A DNA stretch of 13,905 nucleotides from an uncultured Bacilli bacterium (GCA_948543905.1 CAOVIS010000006.1:4027-17931); one strand, 5' to 3'; positions 1 through 7,376 are shown, counted from the stretch's first letter. The notes: generated by a model not told the origin, from the sequence alone. Translations and numbers: made by a program.

Positions 1-265
1 AGGATAAGCCAGCATATTCTTTAAAATCTTTCCCAATAATTCCATGACTACGATAATAATTTTTAATGCTTTGTAGTTCATTAAAAACTCCTTTTCTAAT
101 TCCTACTTCCGCATTAAATCTAATATCCGTAAGAGTATTTCTATATAATTTTAAAACATCAGCTTGTGTAGATTTCATCGCATACTTTTTAATTCGCTCA
201 AATTCTTCAGGACTACAACCTTTTAAATTAACCCAATTTCTAAATAATACTTTTATTTGACTCAT
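1..265 (-). CDS. Unrecognised protein, 5' part only (runs off left edge)
   Basis: Reading the minus strand from the ATG at 265-263 gives 88 uninterrupted codons to the window edge. The protein begins MSQIKVLFRNWVNLKGCSPE and is mixed in composition, with many Lys, Arg, Glu and Tyr. It has no signal peptide or membrane segment in the visible part. The start is supported by an AGGGGCG ribosome binding site 6-8 nt upstream and by a good promoter at 293-321. I do not recognise the family, and the C-terminus is missing, so I assign no function. The gene is divergent from the calcium ATPase and shares its control region. A plus-strand open frame at 66-260 is only the antisense of this gene. Confidence 0.75.
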   Translation of the reverse strand, partial: MSQIKVLFRNWVNLKGCSPEEFERIKKYAMKSTQADVLKLYRNTLTDIRFNAEVGIRKGVFNELQSIKNYYRSHGIIGKDFKEYAGLS

Positions 266-292
266 ATTAGCACGCCCCTTAAAAACATTGAT

Positions 293-321
293 ATTTTATC
301 ATACTTGGTAGTTTTAGTCAA
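293..321 (-). promoter_or_regulatory. Sigma-A-type promoter for the left-edge minus-strand gene
   Basis: On the minus strand TTGACT (321-316), a 17-bp spacer and TAAAAT (298-293) form a near-consensus promoter. The spacer ends in TGA, giving an extended -10. The predicted start near 286 leaves a leader of about 20 nt before the ATG at 265. Confidence 0.7.
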
Positions 322-323
322 AT

Positions 324-372
324 TTCTAGTCTAGAATGCATTTATCCTTTTAACTAACTTTCTAGTCTAAAA
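324..372. promoter_or_regulatory. Two repeated palindromes, candidate operator pair
   Basis: TTCTAGTCTAGAA at 324-336 is a perfect palindrome (6-bp arms around one central base). TTCTAGTCTAAAA at 360-372 repeats it with the right arm degraded, and 11 bases (323-333 and 359-369) are identical. Centres are 36 bp apart. A further CTAGTC lies at 381-386, and TAGTC at 315-319 overlaps the -35 of the divergent promoter. The only good -10 candidate for the ATPase is TATATT at 388-393, which would place the second copy near -35 and the first near -70. This looks like a binding site for a dimeric regulator of the ATPase, the divergent gene or both. I do not know a regulator with this word. Confidence 0.5.
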
Positions 373-411
373 TAACTTCACTAGTCATATATTTAAGACG
401 AGGGTGATGCT

Positions 412-2988
412 ATGTATCAAGGCTTAAAGCGCGAAGAAGTAGAAGAAAATCGTAAAAAATATGGTAATAATGATATTACCGGTGTAAAACCTAATAGTTT
501 TTTTAAATTACTCTTAGAGAGCTTAGGAGACCCCATTATTAAAATATTATTAATTGCTTTAGCAATTAAAATTGTCTTTCTATTTAAAGACTTTGATTAT
601 TTTGAAACCTTAGGAATCTTAATTGCTATCTTTCTTGCTTCCTTTATTTCGACAATTTCTGAATATGGTAGTGAAGCTGCCTTCCGTCGTCTTCAAGAAG
701 AATCAGAACAAATCTTTGTTAAAGTTATAAGAAATGGCGAAAAAATAAAAATACCCATTAAAGAAGTAGTAGTTAAAGATATTGTTATTCTTGAAAGTGG
801 TGATAAAATACCCGCGGATGGTATTATTCTAAAAGGCAATTTAAGTGTAGATGAATCAAGCCTTAATGGCGAGACTAAAGAAGCTCATAAATATCCTCCA
901 TTATCACTAAATAATATTAAAGAAGAAAACAAAGTATATAGGGGAACTGTCGTCTATAATGGCTCATGTTACATGGAAGTGACCAATGTTGGCGATAAAA
1001 CTATATTTGGTTCTCTTGCCAGAGAAGTATCTAGTAATCCACCGACTTCACCATTAAAACTTCGCTTAACTGGTCTTGCCAAATTTATTAGTAAGATTGG
1101 TTATTGTGGAGCAATATTAGTTACAATCTCTTATCTTTTTTCTGTTGTAGTTATTGATAACCATTTTAGTCCTGATCTTATATTTAATACTATTACGGAC
1201 TTTCATGTTATGGCAAATCATTTAATATATGCACTAACTCTTAGTGTTACTATTATCGTAGTCGCGGTTCCTGAAGGCCTTCCCATGATGATTACTTTAG
1301 TTTTATCAAGCAATATGAAAAAAATGCTAAAAAATAATGTTTTAGTTCGTCGCTTAGTAGGAATTGAAACATCTGGCTCTATTAATGTTTTATTAACTGA
1401 TAAAACTGGTACTCTAACTAAAGGCAAATTAGAAGTAACAGAAATCATAACTGGTAATAATATTAAAAAAAATAGAAATTATTATGAAAAATTATACTTA
1501 AACCTTTATTATAATAATGAAAGTTCATTTAATGATGCTAAAGAAATAATAGGAGGCAATTTAACTGATAAAGCTTGTCTAAAATTTTTAGAACCTGATA
1601 ATAATTTAAAACAGCGAATTATAAAAAAAGAACCATTTAATAGTGATAACAAATATAGTTATGCTACTCTAGATAATGGCTTAACTTTTATAAAAGGCGC
1701 ATCTGAAAAATTAATGCCAGATATTACTTTTTATCTTGATAAAGACGGTCAAGAAAAAGTTTTAATTAATAAGAATGTTATTACTAATAATATTGATGCT
1801 TTAACTAGCCGTGGTATTCGCGTATTAACTTTGTGTTATAGTAAAAATAATGACTTTAAAAACTTAATTTTTATTGGTCTATTAGCTATCAAAGATGATT
1901 TACGAAGTGATGCAATAAAAGGAGTAAGTGAGATAAAATCTGCAGGAATAAGTATCATTATGATAACTGGCGATGCTAAAAAAACTGCTAGTGCCATAGC
2001 AAGTGAAGTAGGCATTTTAGAAAAAGATGATATAGTCTTAGATAGTGGCGAACTATCCCTCTTAAGTGATGAAGAATTAAAGAAAAAAGTAAGCCGTATT
2101 AAAGTTATAGCTCGCGCCCTACCACAAGATAAATCTCGGTTAGTTCGTATTTTAGAGGAAATGGATTTAATAGTTGGAATGACTGGTGATGGCGTAAATG
2201 ATGCTCCTGCCCTTAAAAAAGCAAATGTTGGCTTTGCTATGGGAAGTGGTACCGAAGTAGCTAAAGAAGCAAGTGACATTGTTATCTTAGATGATAATAT
2301 TGCTTCCATTAGTAAAGCTATTCTTTATGGTCGTACTATTTTTAAAAGTATTCGCAAATTTATTATTTATCAACTAACTGTTAATATGTGTGCTCTAATT
2401 TTATCTATAGTGGGTCCCTTTATAGGTATTAATACTCCAATAACTATAATTCAAATGCTTTGGCTTAATATGATAATGGATACCTTTGCCGGCCTTGCCT
2501 TTTCTTTTGAACCTGCTCTTAATAGTTATATGCATGAGCCACCCAAGAAAAAAGATGAACCTATTATTAATTCTTATATGATTGGTGAAGTTTTATTCAC
2601 AGGCCTTTATTCAGCATTATTATGTATTTTATTTTTAAAACTTCCTTTAGTGCGTGAACTTTTTAGAGTTGGTGAAAATTATAAATATCTAATGACCGCT
2701 TATTTCGCTTTGTTTATCTTTATCGGTATTTTTAACTCATTTAATGCTAGAAGTGAAAGATTAAATATTTTTGCTAATTTACGTAAAAATAAAGTATTCA
2801 TTATTATTATCTTATTTATATTTAGCGTCCAAATCTATTTAATATATCACGGGGGTGACTTATTTCGGACATATGGACTAAAAGCTAAAGAATTATTTAT
2901 TGTGCTTATACTTGCTCTAACTGTAATTCCTATTGATTTCTTACGAAAAACCTATCTTCGCCATCACCATTTAAAAACAGGTGTTTAA
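412..2988 (+). CDS. Calcium-transporting P-type ATPase, PMCA (type IIB) class
   Basis: This 858-residue membrane pump is predicted to export Ca2+ using ATP. The phosphorylation motif DKTGT is at 330-334, and the actuator loop NGE is at about 152-154, with N where T is usual in TGES. The nucleotide-binding KGASE is near 428 and the hinge GDGVNDAP at 592-599. M4 contains PEGLP (287-291), and M6 contains N686 and D690 in the sequence LNMIMDTFAG. M5 (YQLTVNM) lacks the acidic residue that SERCA pumps use for the first site. This favours the PMCA pattern with one Ca2+ per cycle over SERCA or Na/K type. Length fits bacterial calcium pumps of 850-900 residues. The start ATG has GAGGGTGAT just upstream. 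It is followed by sirA after 83 bp with a separate promoter. Substrate is inferred from motifs; other cations are less likely. Confidence 0.9.
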   Translation: MYQGLKREEVEENRKKYGNNDITGVKPNSFFKLLLESLGDPIIKILLIALAIKIVFLFKDFDYFETLGILIAIFLASFISTISEYGSEAAFRRLQEESEQIFVKVIRNGEKIKIPIKEVVVKDIVILESGDKIPADGIILKGNLSVDESSLNGETKEAHKYPPLSLNNIKEENKVYRGTVVYNGSCYMEVTNVGDKTIFGSLAREVSSNPPTSPLKLRLTGLAKFISKIGYCGAILVTISYLFSVVVIDNHFSPDLIFNTITDFHVMANHLIYALTLSVTIIVVAVPEGLPMMITLVLSSNMKKMLKNNVLVRRLVGIETSGSINVLLTDKTGTLTKGKLEVTEIITGNNIKKNRNYYEKLYLNLYYNNESSFNDAKEIIGGNLTDKACLKFLEPDNNLKQRIIKKEPFNSDNKYSYATLDNGLTFIKGASEKLMPDITFYLDKDGQEKVLINKNVITNNIDALTSRGIRVLTLCYSKNNDFKNLIFIGLLAIKDDLRSDAIKGVSEIKSAGISIIMITGDAKKTASAIASEVGILEKDDIVLDSGELSLLSDEELKKKVSRIKVIARALPQDKSRLVRILEEMDLIVGMTGDGVNDAPALKKANVGFAMGSGTEVAKEASDIVILDDNIASISKAILYGRTIFKSIRKFIIYQLTVNMCALILSIVGPFIGINTPITIIQMLWLNMIMDTFAGLAFSFEPALNSYMHEPPKKKDEPIINSYMIGEVLFTGLYSALLCILFLKLPLVRELFRVGENYKYLMTAYFALFIFIGIFNSFNARSERLNIFANLRKNKVFIIIILFIFSVQIYLIYHGGDLFRTYGLKAKELFIVLILALTVIPIDFLRKTYLRHHHLKTGV

Positions 2989-3019
2989 AAAAATAACAAA
3001 ACTTATAAATTTTTCTCTA

Positions 3020-3030
3020 ATTCGACAAAT
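3020..3030 (-). promoter_or_regulatory. Spo0A binding site (0A box) in front of sirA
   Basis: The minus strand reads ATTTGTCGAAT, containing the canonical 0A box TGTCGAA without mismatch. It overlaps the -35 region of the sirA promoter, as at Spo0A-activated promoters of Bacillus. In B. subtilis sirA (yneE) is a direct Spo0A target, so site, position and gene agree. Confidence 0.7.
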
Positions 3031-3045
3031 TTCGCGTTTATTATA

Positions 3046-3054
3046 TGTTATTAT
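3046..3054 (+). promoter_or_regulatory. Extended -10 of the sirA promoter
   Basis: TGTTATTAT (3046-3054) is an extended -10. The 0A box ends 21 bp upstream of TATTAT, and there is no consensus -35 at 17 bp, which suggests dependence on an activator. Predicted transcription starts near 3061, right at the GGTGAT ribosome binding site. An alternative -10, TATGTT (3044-3049), is weaker. Confidence 0.55.
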
Positions 3055-3071
3055 TACTTTGGTGATTAATT

Positions 3072-3491
3072 ATGCGTACATTTTATATATTTAATGTTAA
3101 TAAAAGTTTTTATAATCTTATGAAAAATAATCCTTATCATATGTTTAAAACTATGGAAGATATTCATAACTTTGATACTAGTAATGTTGATATGGCCTAT
3201 GATTTATACATGCAAATAATAAGTCCATTTGATAAAAGTAAAATAAATAACAAAGTATTTAATGAATCAAAAGATAATGATTTTTATTCTAAATTTCACA
3301 ATGTTCATCGTATTCAAAACAAATATATTCCTGAAGATTCCATGTTAGTTGTAAATAAAGCTTTTCTTCTCTTAGAAAGCAATATCTTAAAACCAGCTTT
3401 CTTAAATTCTTTATCAGAATACCAAAATTTATTTATTTGTGATTTTAAAAATAAAGATTATTTTTGGCTAAATGAGCTAGTAAGCTTGTAA
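3072..3491 (+). CDS. sirA: SirA-like sporulation inhibitor of DNA replication
   Basis: A 139-residue soluble protein, close to the 148 residues of B. subtilis SirA. From memory of that family, the ends match. The N-terminus MRTFYIFNVNKSFYNLM resembles RHYYTYLIKEEFANHYF, and the C-terminal FICDFKNKDYFWLNEL (121-136) matches the FLAMDFNSKRYGWLNPV motif. The next gene is yneF, exactly as in B. subtilis where sirA is yneE. SirA binds domain I of DnaA and blocks new rounds of initiation when a cell commits to sporulation. The start ATG has GGTGAT 5 nt upstream and a leader of about 11 nt. The upstream 0A box supports Spo0A control. The middle of the protein is divergent, so the call rests on the end motifs, synteny and promoter together. 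Confidence 0.78.
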   Translation: MRTFYIFNVNKSFYNLMKNNPYHMFKTMEDIHNFDTSNVDMAYDLYMQIISPFDKSKINNKVFNESKDNDFYSKFHNVHRIQNKYIPEDSMLVVNKAFLLLESNILKPAFLNSLSEYQNLFICDFKNKDYFWLNELVSL

Positions 3492-3534
3492 AAAGAGTAT
3501 TTTTATAGTAATATTAAAGCAAGGAGCGATATTT

Positions 3535-3744
3535 ATGTGGGGACAAATATTATGGTGCGTTATTGGTCTTATAGTTGGTTTAGTTATAGGATTCTTTCTA
3601 GCTAAATATTTTATGCAAAAATATTTAAAGAAAAACCCTCCTATTAATGAGAAGATGATTGAAGTTATGATGACTTCTATGGGTCGTAAGCCAAGCAAAA
3701 AACAAGTTAACCAAGTAATGAATCAAATGAATAAGTTTATGTAA
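3535..3744 (+). CDS. yneF: YneF family (UPF0154) small membrane protein
   Basis: A 69-residue protein with one N-terminal membrane helix (about residues 4-24, rich in G, L and V). A short basic segment follows, then the family hallmark LKKNPPINEKMIEVMMTSMG and a C-terminal KPSKKQVNQVMNQMNKF helix. Length and motif order match B. subtilis YneF almost throughout. The function of the family is not established. It lies 43 bp after sirA with its own AAGGAG site, and a terminator follows at once, so sirA-yneF is probably one transcript. The pairing with sirA is conserved with Bacillus. Confidence 0.92.
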   Translation: MWGQILWCVIGLIVGLVIGFFLAKYFMQKYLKKNPPINEKMIEVMMTSMGRKPSKKQVNQVMNQMNKFM

Positions 3745-3767
3745 AAGTGGTTTTAATACCATTTTTT
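3743..3767 (+). terminator. Rho-independent terminator after yneF
   Basis: AAAAGTGGT (3743-3751) pairs with ACCATTTTTT (3758-3767) around a TTTAAT loop, with one G-U pair. It ends in six T residues and starts at the yneF stop codon. Confidence 0.65.
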
Positions 3768-3808
3768 ATTTGACTTATAAAGAAAAAAACACCAAACATG
3801 GCATATTT

Positions 3809-3838
3809 TTGTTACCACTTATAAATTAAAGATATAAT
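3809..3838 (+). promoter_or_regulatory. Promoter of the GNAT-membrane protein-MFS operon
   Basis: TTGTTA (3809-3814), an 18-bp spacer and TATAAT (3833-3838) predict a start near 3845. A second candidate is the extended -10 TGATAAAAT at 3866-3874, which has no clear -35. ACTTATAAA occurs twice nearby (3773-3781, 3818-3826), with the second copy inside the spacer. Confidence 0.5.
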
Positions 3839-3897
3839 TTTAATATAGTAAAAAATAAAAACATATGATAAAATACAAATAGAGTAGGAGTATAGTT

Positions 3898-4338
3898 ATG
3901 GAAATAATATTTAAAAGTTTAGAATTAAAAGATTTAGAAAGTACAATTGAATTATGTAACCTTTGTTTTGAAGAGCAAACCGAATTAGAGTATGCTAAAA
4001 ATGTCTATTTGAATACTAAAAATGATCCTAATAATATTTATATTAATGGACTAATTGATGGTAAAGTTGTGGCTCATGCTAAAATGACTGTTATCAAAAC
4101 CATTTATAAACCCATGGAGACTTATGCCATTTTAAACCATGTATGTGTGCATCCTGATTATCGAAGACATCACCTAGCTACCCATTTATTAGATGTTCTA
4201 TTTAAAATTGCTAAAGATTATAACTGTGTAAGCGTTGAACTTTGGAGTAAAAACTTCCGAACCGCCGCGCATGCTTGTTATAAAAGATATGGCTTTGACA
4301 TGATTGATGCTGGATTCTTTGAAAAAAAGGTGAATTAA
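3898..4338 (+). CDS. GNAT family N-acetyltransferase
   Basis: A 146-residue single-domain protein of the usual GNAT length. The acetyl-CoA pyrophosphate-binding segment is visible as VCVHPDYRRHHLATHLL (82-98). It follows the R/Q-x-x-G-x-A pattern with H92 in place of the common glycine. The C-terminal ELWSKNFRTAAHACYKRYGFD is the usual helix-strand signature (N-x-x-A-x-x-x-Y-x-x-x-GF). It transfers an acetyl group from acetyl-CoA to an amine, but the substrate cannot be read from sequence. The start has TAGGAG 8 nt upstream. It is the first gene of a tight operon with a membrane protein and an MFS transporter, which could hint at a small-molecule modification and export role. That link is inference only. 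Confidence 0.88.
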   Translation: MEIIFKSLELKDLESTIELCNLCFEEQTELEYAKNVYLNTKNDPNNIYINGLIDGKVVAHAKMTVIKTIYKPMETYAILNHVCVHPDYRRHHLATHLLDVLFKIAKDYNCVSVELWSKNFRTAAHACYKRYGFDMIDAGFFEKKVN

Positions 4339-4339
4339 C

Positions 4340-5530
4340 GTGAAAATAGATGGTATTTATATTGGTGGTTGGTTTCAAAGAACAACCCTGCAATTAAGTG
4401 AAGTATATGATTTTTTAAAATATGCCAAATCAGAATTAAAACTAAGTCCTAAGAAGTTAGTAGAATTACGTGAAAATCTTAATATTAATAAAGATATAGG
4501 AACTACCTATGCTATAGATGGTTTAGAATATTTAACTTATAGCACTAATGACAATATAATTATTAAAGTATTTGAAGATGGCTTAATAACTCTTCATAAA
4601 AATGATGTCGCAGATATTACAATGTTTAAAGAAGTAGATGCTCTAGCTGAATACTACGAGAAGAAGCTAAGTCCTGCAATTAATTATTTGTTTAGCTTGG
4701 GAGCTCCTGTTCCAAAAGAGTTAGCTAATATTAAAAATGTTTATCCTTACTTTATTGTTTTAAATAAATGTAAATCTGCGGACATAGACAATTTAATTGC
4801 TAAGACTGAAAACCAAAAATATTTTGAATATAAAAGTGATGCTTATGAGGTTCACCGTGGGGATAAGTATTATTTTATCAACAATTTGCGTAAAAAACCT
4901 AAAGATATTGAACGCTATATTGAAGAACAAATATTTATCAGAGAATTTAAAGCTCAACTTCATCGTTATTTAAATCTTCATCGTATTATTTGGGAAAAAA
5001 TTGCTGATGTTAAAGAAAATGTAACTATAACTGGTAAAGAAATTATTAAGTCAAGTAATAAAATTGATGGCTACCAGAAAACCGTAACTTTAATTGATGG
5101 TCGTATTGGTCAAATGAGTACATACTTAAAAACCCGTGAAAAACTAGTTAAAGATGATGAATTACTAAAAGAAGCTTTAGATTTAATTGGATATCGCTAT
5201 GAAACTTTAGGCAACACTCTAAACTATATTAAAGATTTATGGAAAATGACTAGCAATTATGTGAGTTCTGCGAAAAAATTATTTAGTGATTTAAAAAGTG
5301 ATATTACTGATCGTTCTATTAATAGTCTAACTATCGTAACATCTATGGGTGTAGGAGCTTCTCTAATTGATTTATTCACCGAAAGTGCTCCTTCATTTAG
5401 TTCATTTGGTGTTATTTATTTCTTTATTCTAGCTCTAATTGGATATGGTGTAAGTAAATTAATGAATTATATTGCCTCTCACCGTAAATATGAAATAAAT
5501 GATATTGAATATGACAAGAATATCAAATGA
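4340..5530 (+). CDS. Unrecognised protein with helical domain and two C-terminal membrane helices
   Basis: A 396-residue protein starting at GTG, 1 nt after the acetyltransferase stop. AAAGGTGA about 7 nt upstream supports this start. The N-terminal 200 residues are soluble with alternating strands and helices. From about 200 to 328 it is strongly helical and charged and likely forms a long bundle or coiled coil. Two hydrophobic helices follow (about 329-348 and 357-378), then a short cytosolic tail. This outline resembles CorA-type channels and the RMD1/DUF155 family (soluble domain, long helix, two membrane helices). The CorA GMN motif is absent, so magnesium transport is not supported. I do not recognise the family. 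The gene overlaps the MFS gene by 4 nt, so the two products may act together. Confidence 0.85.
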   Translation: MKIDGIYIGGWFQRTTLQLSEVYDFLKYAKSELKLSPKKLVELRENLNINKDIGTTYAIDGLEYLTYSTNDNIIIKVFEDGLITLHKNDVADITMFKEVDALAEYYEKKLSPAINYLFSLGAPVPKELANIKNVYPYFIVLNKCKSADIDNLIAKTENQKYFEYKSDAYEVHRGDKYYFINNLRKKPKDIERYIEEQIFIREFKAQLHRYLNLHRIIWEKIADVKENVTITGKEIIKSSNKIDGYQKTVTLIDGRIGQMSTYLKTREKLVKDDELLKEALDLIGYRYETLGNTLNYIKDLWKMTSNYVSSAKKLFSDLKSDITDRSINSLTIVTSMGVGASLIDLFTESAPSFSSFGVIYFFILALIGYGVSKLMNYIASHRKYEINDIEYDKNIK

Positions 5531-6717
5531 AAAAGATACTTACAAATAAAGGGCTTTTACTTTTAATATTTACTGCTCTTTTTGGTTTTTCTGTCGGCTT
5601 ATTTGATAACTTCCGTGAACTTTGGCTAGCCAATCAAGGCCTAGAACCTTTATCTATTAGCAGAATAATTTCGCTATCATCTATTATCACAGTTTTAGTT
5701 TTATTATTCTTTACGATTAGAGTACCCAAACATATTTTAGAGTATGGCTTAACTATTACTCTTATTTTAAAAATGCTTACATCGAGCATTCTAATAGTTT
5801 TAAATAATACTAACCATCTTTTTTTAATTAAATTTTTAATGTTTTTTGATATAGCATTTATTCAAGTTATATTATCAAGTATTTATCCTTTAATGCTTAG
5901 AATTGATGCATCAGACGAATTATACACCAAAAAAGATGTTGCCGAATCATTATCTAGCAAATTAGGCATCTTACTAGCCACTATCCTTTTAGGCAAAACA
6001 TTTTGCTATATTTTAGTAGATTATAATACATGTCTTTTGCTATCAAATATCGTAACTTTCTTAAGTTTTCTTGTTTTAATTAATTTAAATCTCAGAAAAG
6101 AAAAAACAACTAAACCTCTAAATATTAAAAATACTTATAACTATTTTAAAAATAATAAAATATTTATTTTAAATTTAATGCACTCCATAATTGGGGGAAT
6201 CGTTTGGAATAGCTTGATAGGAATGATTATGCTCACCTTAACTAAAAACTTAAATTTAAGTCCTAATACTTCTAGTTTTATTATTCTTATTGTCGGCTTA
6301 ATATCTAATTTTTTAGCTTTATTTATTATTAAATTTATGCACTTTAAAAATGATCATATTGGACATTTCGTTAAATTTGGCTTTCGGATTATCTTATATT
6401 TATTAGTATTTATAACTGGTAGCAAACCTTTATTTTTAATAACTTTAATCTATCTTTTACTTACTGACAAAACCTATAATTATATCTTTAGTGGTTACTT
6501 TATTAATCACATCAAAAGTGAATATTCGCTTATTTATATGATTTTATCTTATGCCTCAAGTTTAATTGGTTATGCCATAGGAGTGATTATATGTGGTAGA
6601 GTTTTTGATTTAGCTTATAAATATTTAGTTTTACCAGCCTTGATTATAAGTATTATTCATTACCTATTAGGTACCTATATTATATTTAAAAGAACTAAGA
6701 CTATAGAATCACAATAG
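5527..6717 (+). CDS. MFS-like multi-pass membrane transporter
   Basis: A 396-residue, very hydrophobic protein with about 12 predicted helices in two halves. A polar stretch rich in Lys and Asn (about 190-212) separates the halves, the layout and length of Major Facilitator Superfamily carriers. The N-terminus GLLLLIFTALFGFSVGLFDN fits MFS helix 1. The usual motif A after helix 2 (G-x-x-x-D-R-x-G-R-R) is not visible; the loop reads TIRVPKHILEYG. So this is a divergent member, and the substrate is unknown. Its ATG overlaps the previous stop as ATGA with no strong ribosome binding site, which suggests translational coupling. No clear terminator follows; a new promoter begins about 20 bp downstream. 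Confidence 0.75.
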   Translation: MKKILTNKGLLLLIFTALFGFSVGLFDNFRELWLANQGLEPLSISRIISLSSIITVLVLLFFTIRVPKHILEYGLTITLILKMLTSSILIVLNNTNHLFLIKFLMFFDIAFIQVILSSIYPLMLRIDASDELYTKKDVAESLSSKLGILLATILLGKTFCYILVDYNTCLLLSNIVTFLSFLVLINLNLRKEKTTKPLNIKNTYNYFKNNKIFILNLMHSIIGGIVWNSLIGMIMLTLTKNLNLSPNTSSFIILIVGLISNFLALFIIKFMHFKNDHIGHFVKFGFRIILYLLVFITGSKPLFLITLIYLLLTDKTYNYIFSGYFINHIKSEYSLIYMILSYASSLIGYAIGVIICGRVFDLAYKYLVLPALIISIIHYLLGTYIIFKRTKTIESQ

Positions 6718-6719
6718 TC

Positions 6720-6748
6720 TTTTAAATTAGCTAAAAATTTGCTATAAT
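6720..6748 (+). promoter_or_regulatory. Extended -10 promoter in front of the dinD remnant
   Basis: TGCTATAAT (6740-6748) is a consensus extended -10. TTTTAA (6720-6725) at 17 bp is a poor -35. It may be the original dinD promoter, surviving although its gene is broken. Confidence 0.5.
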
Positions 6749-6775
6749 ATTAATACGTGTAAAAAAATCAAATAG

Positions 6776-7056
6776 AAGAATATAATAAAACTACTTAAGC
6801 ATACTGATGAGAATGAAGATGAAGAGAACTACAAATAACACTTGGATATAAAGAATGGAGATATTTTCAGTCAGTTATTGAAAAAGCCCAAATTGCATGT
6901 TCACAGAGTAATAATGCAATCAATAACCATCTTGATAATATGGGTAGTGTTGAATTAGGTGCTAATATTTTTAGAATTGCTCAAACTGAAGCATTACTTG
7001 AAAAACAAGAAGAGCCAAGTGAACAAGTTGCTACAAATACGCATTATAAAGATTGA
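6776..7056 (+). pseudogene. dinD: Remnant of dinD (DNA damage-inducible protein D), frameshifted and internally deleted
   Basis: Three pieces of a DinD protein can be read. In one frame 6776-6823 gives KNIIKLLKHTDENED, matching the start of DinD near its IKHIDE-x-G motif. In another frame 6823-6930 gives RELQITLGYKEWRYF and EKAQIACSQSNNAINNH, matching the BRO-N-like ARELQ-x-LGY-x-EWR-F and KA-x-xAC-x-NS region. The same frame then jumps directly to LDNMGSVELGANIFRIAQTE and QVATNTHYKD (6931-7053). These match the DinD C-terminus (LDHMGSTELAANLFRATQTE, QANTTHF). About 150 residues of the middle are therefore missing, and a net 1-base deletion (or equivalent) separates the first two pieces. No start codon is evident. 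E. coli DinD is about 274 residues and is LexA-regulated; no function is expected here. Confidence 0.75.
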
Positions 7057-7138
7057 TAAGAATAATTAATATAAGAAAAGATTAGTGAATATGTATTTAG
7101 ATTTTTGTCTAAAAATAAGAGATTAATAAATGCTTTTA

Positions 7139-7147
7139 TGATATAAT
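7139..7147 (+). promoter_or_regulatory. Extended -10 promoter of the Fic module
   Basis: TGATATAAT (7139-7147) is an extended consensus -10 with no good -35 at 17 bp. It is 35 bp before the antitoxin-like start. A 6-bp inverted repeat TTTAGA/TCTAAA lies upstream at 7096-7113. Confidence 0.5.
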
Positions 7148-7181
7148 AAATATATCTAGAAACAGAAAAAGAGTGATTTTA

Positions 7182-7376
7182 ATGGATAATAGTAAAAAGC
7201 AAACTGAAAAAGAGATACAAGAAAAAATAAAAAAAGTTGATGGAGCAATGACTCAAGAAGGAATGCCATTAACTAAAGAAATAAAACAAAAACTTTATAA
7301 TTGTATAATTGGGAAGTCAACAACTGAGATAGAACGAAATAAGGTATTAGAAAAGTATAGGAGAATCTATGAATAA
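7182..7376 (+). CDS. VbhA-like Fic antitoxin
   Basis: A 64-residue, charged, all-helical protein directly upstream of and overlapping fic. It shows the VbhA layout: a helix with [11 protein letters not shown], then [17 protein letters not shown], resembling the G-x-(I/S)-(T/S)-x-E-E segment. Class I Fic antitoxins carry the inhibitory motif (S/T)xxxE(G/N), in which Glu blocks the ATP gamma-phosphate. Here the match is A22-M-T-Q-E26-G27, so Glu and Gly are present but Ser/Thr is Ala. ATG 7182 is preferred over an in-frame GTG at 7173, because GAGTG at 7171-7175 then serves as ribosome binding site. It likely holds the Fic protein inactive. The Ala substitution makes full inhibition uncertain. 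Confidence 0.75.
   Translation: MDNSKKQTEKEIQEKIKKVDGAMTQEGMPLTKEIKQKLYNCIIGKSTTEIERNKVLEKYRRIYE

Noticed and set aside
66..260. Plus-strand 64-codon open frame
   Set aside because: It is antisense to the minus-strand gene 1-265, which has a better ribosome binding site and promoter. The frame itself has no ribosome binding site.
1836..2309. Minus-strand open frame of 157 codons inside the calcium ATPase
   Set aside because: It lies opposite conserved ATPase motifs including GDGVNDAP and is a shadow of that gene.
4340..5530. CorA-type magnesium channel
   Set aside because: The two-helix C-terminal outline fits, but the GMN motif is absent and the N-terminal domain is not recognisable as CorA.
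7096..7113. TTTAGA/TCTAAA hairpin as a terminator for the dinD remnant
   Set aside because: The stem is short and AT-only, and no T-run follows on either strand.
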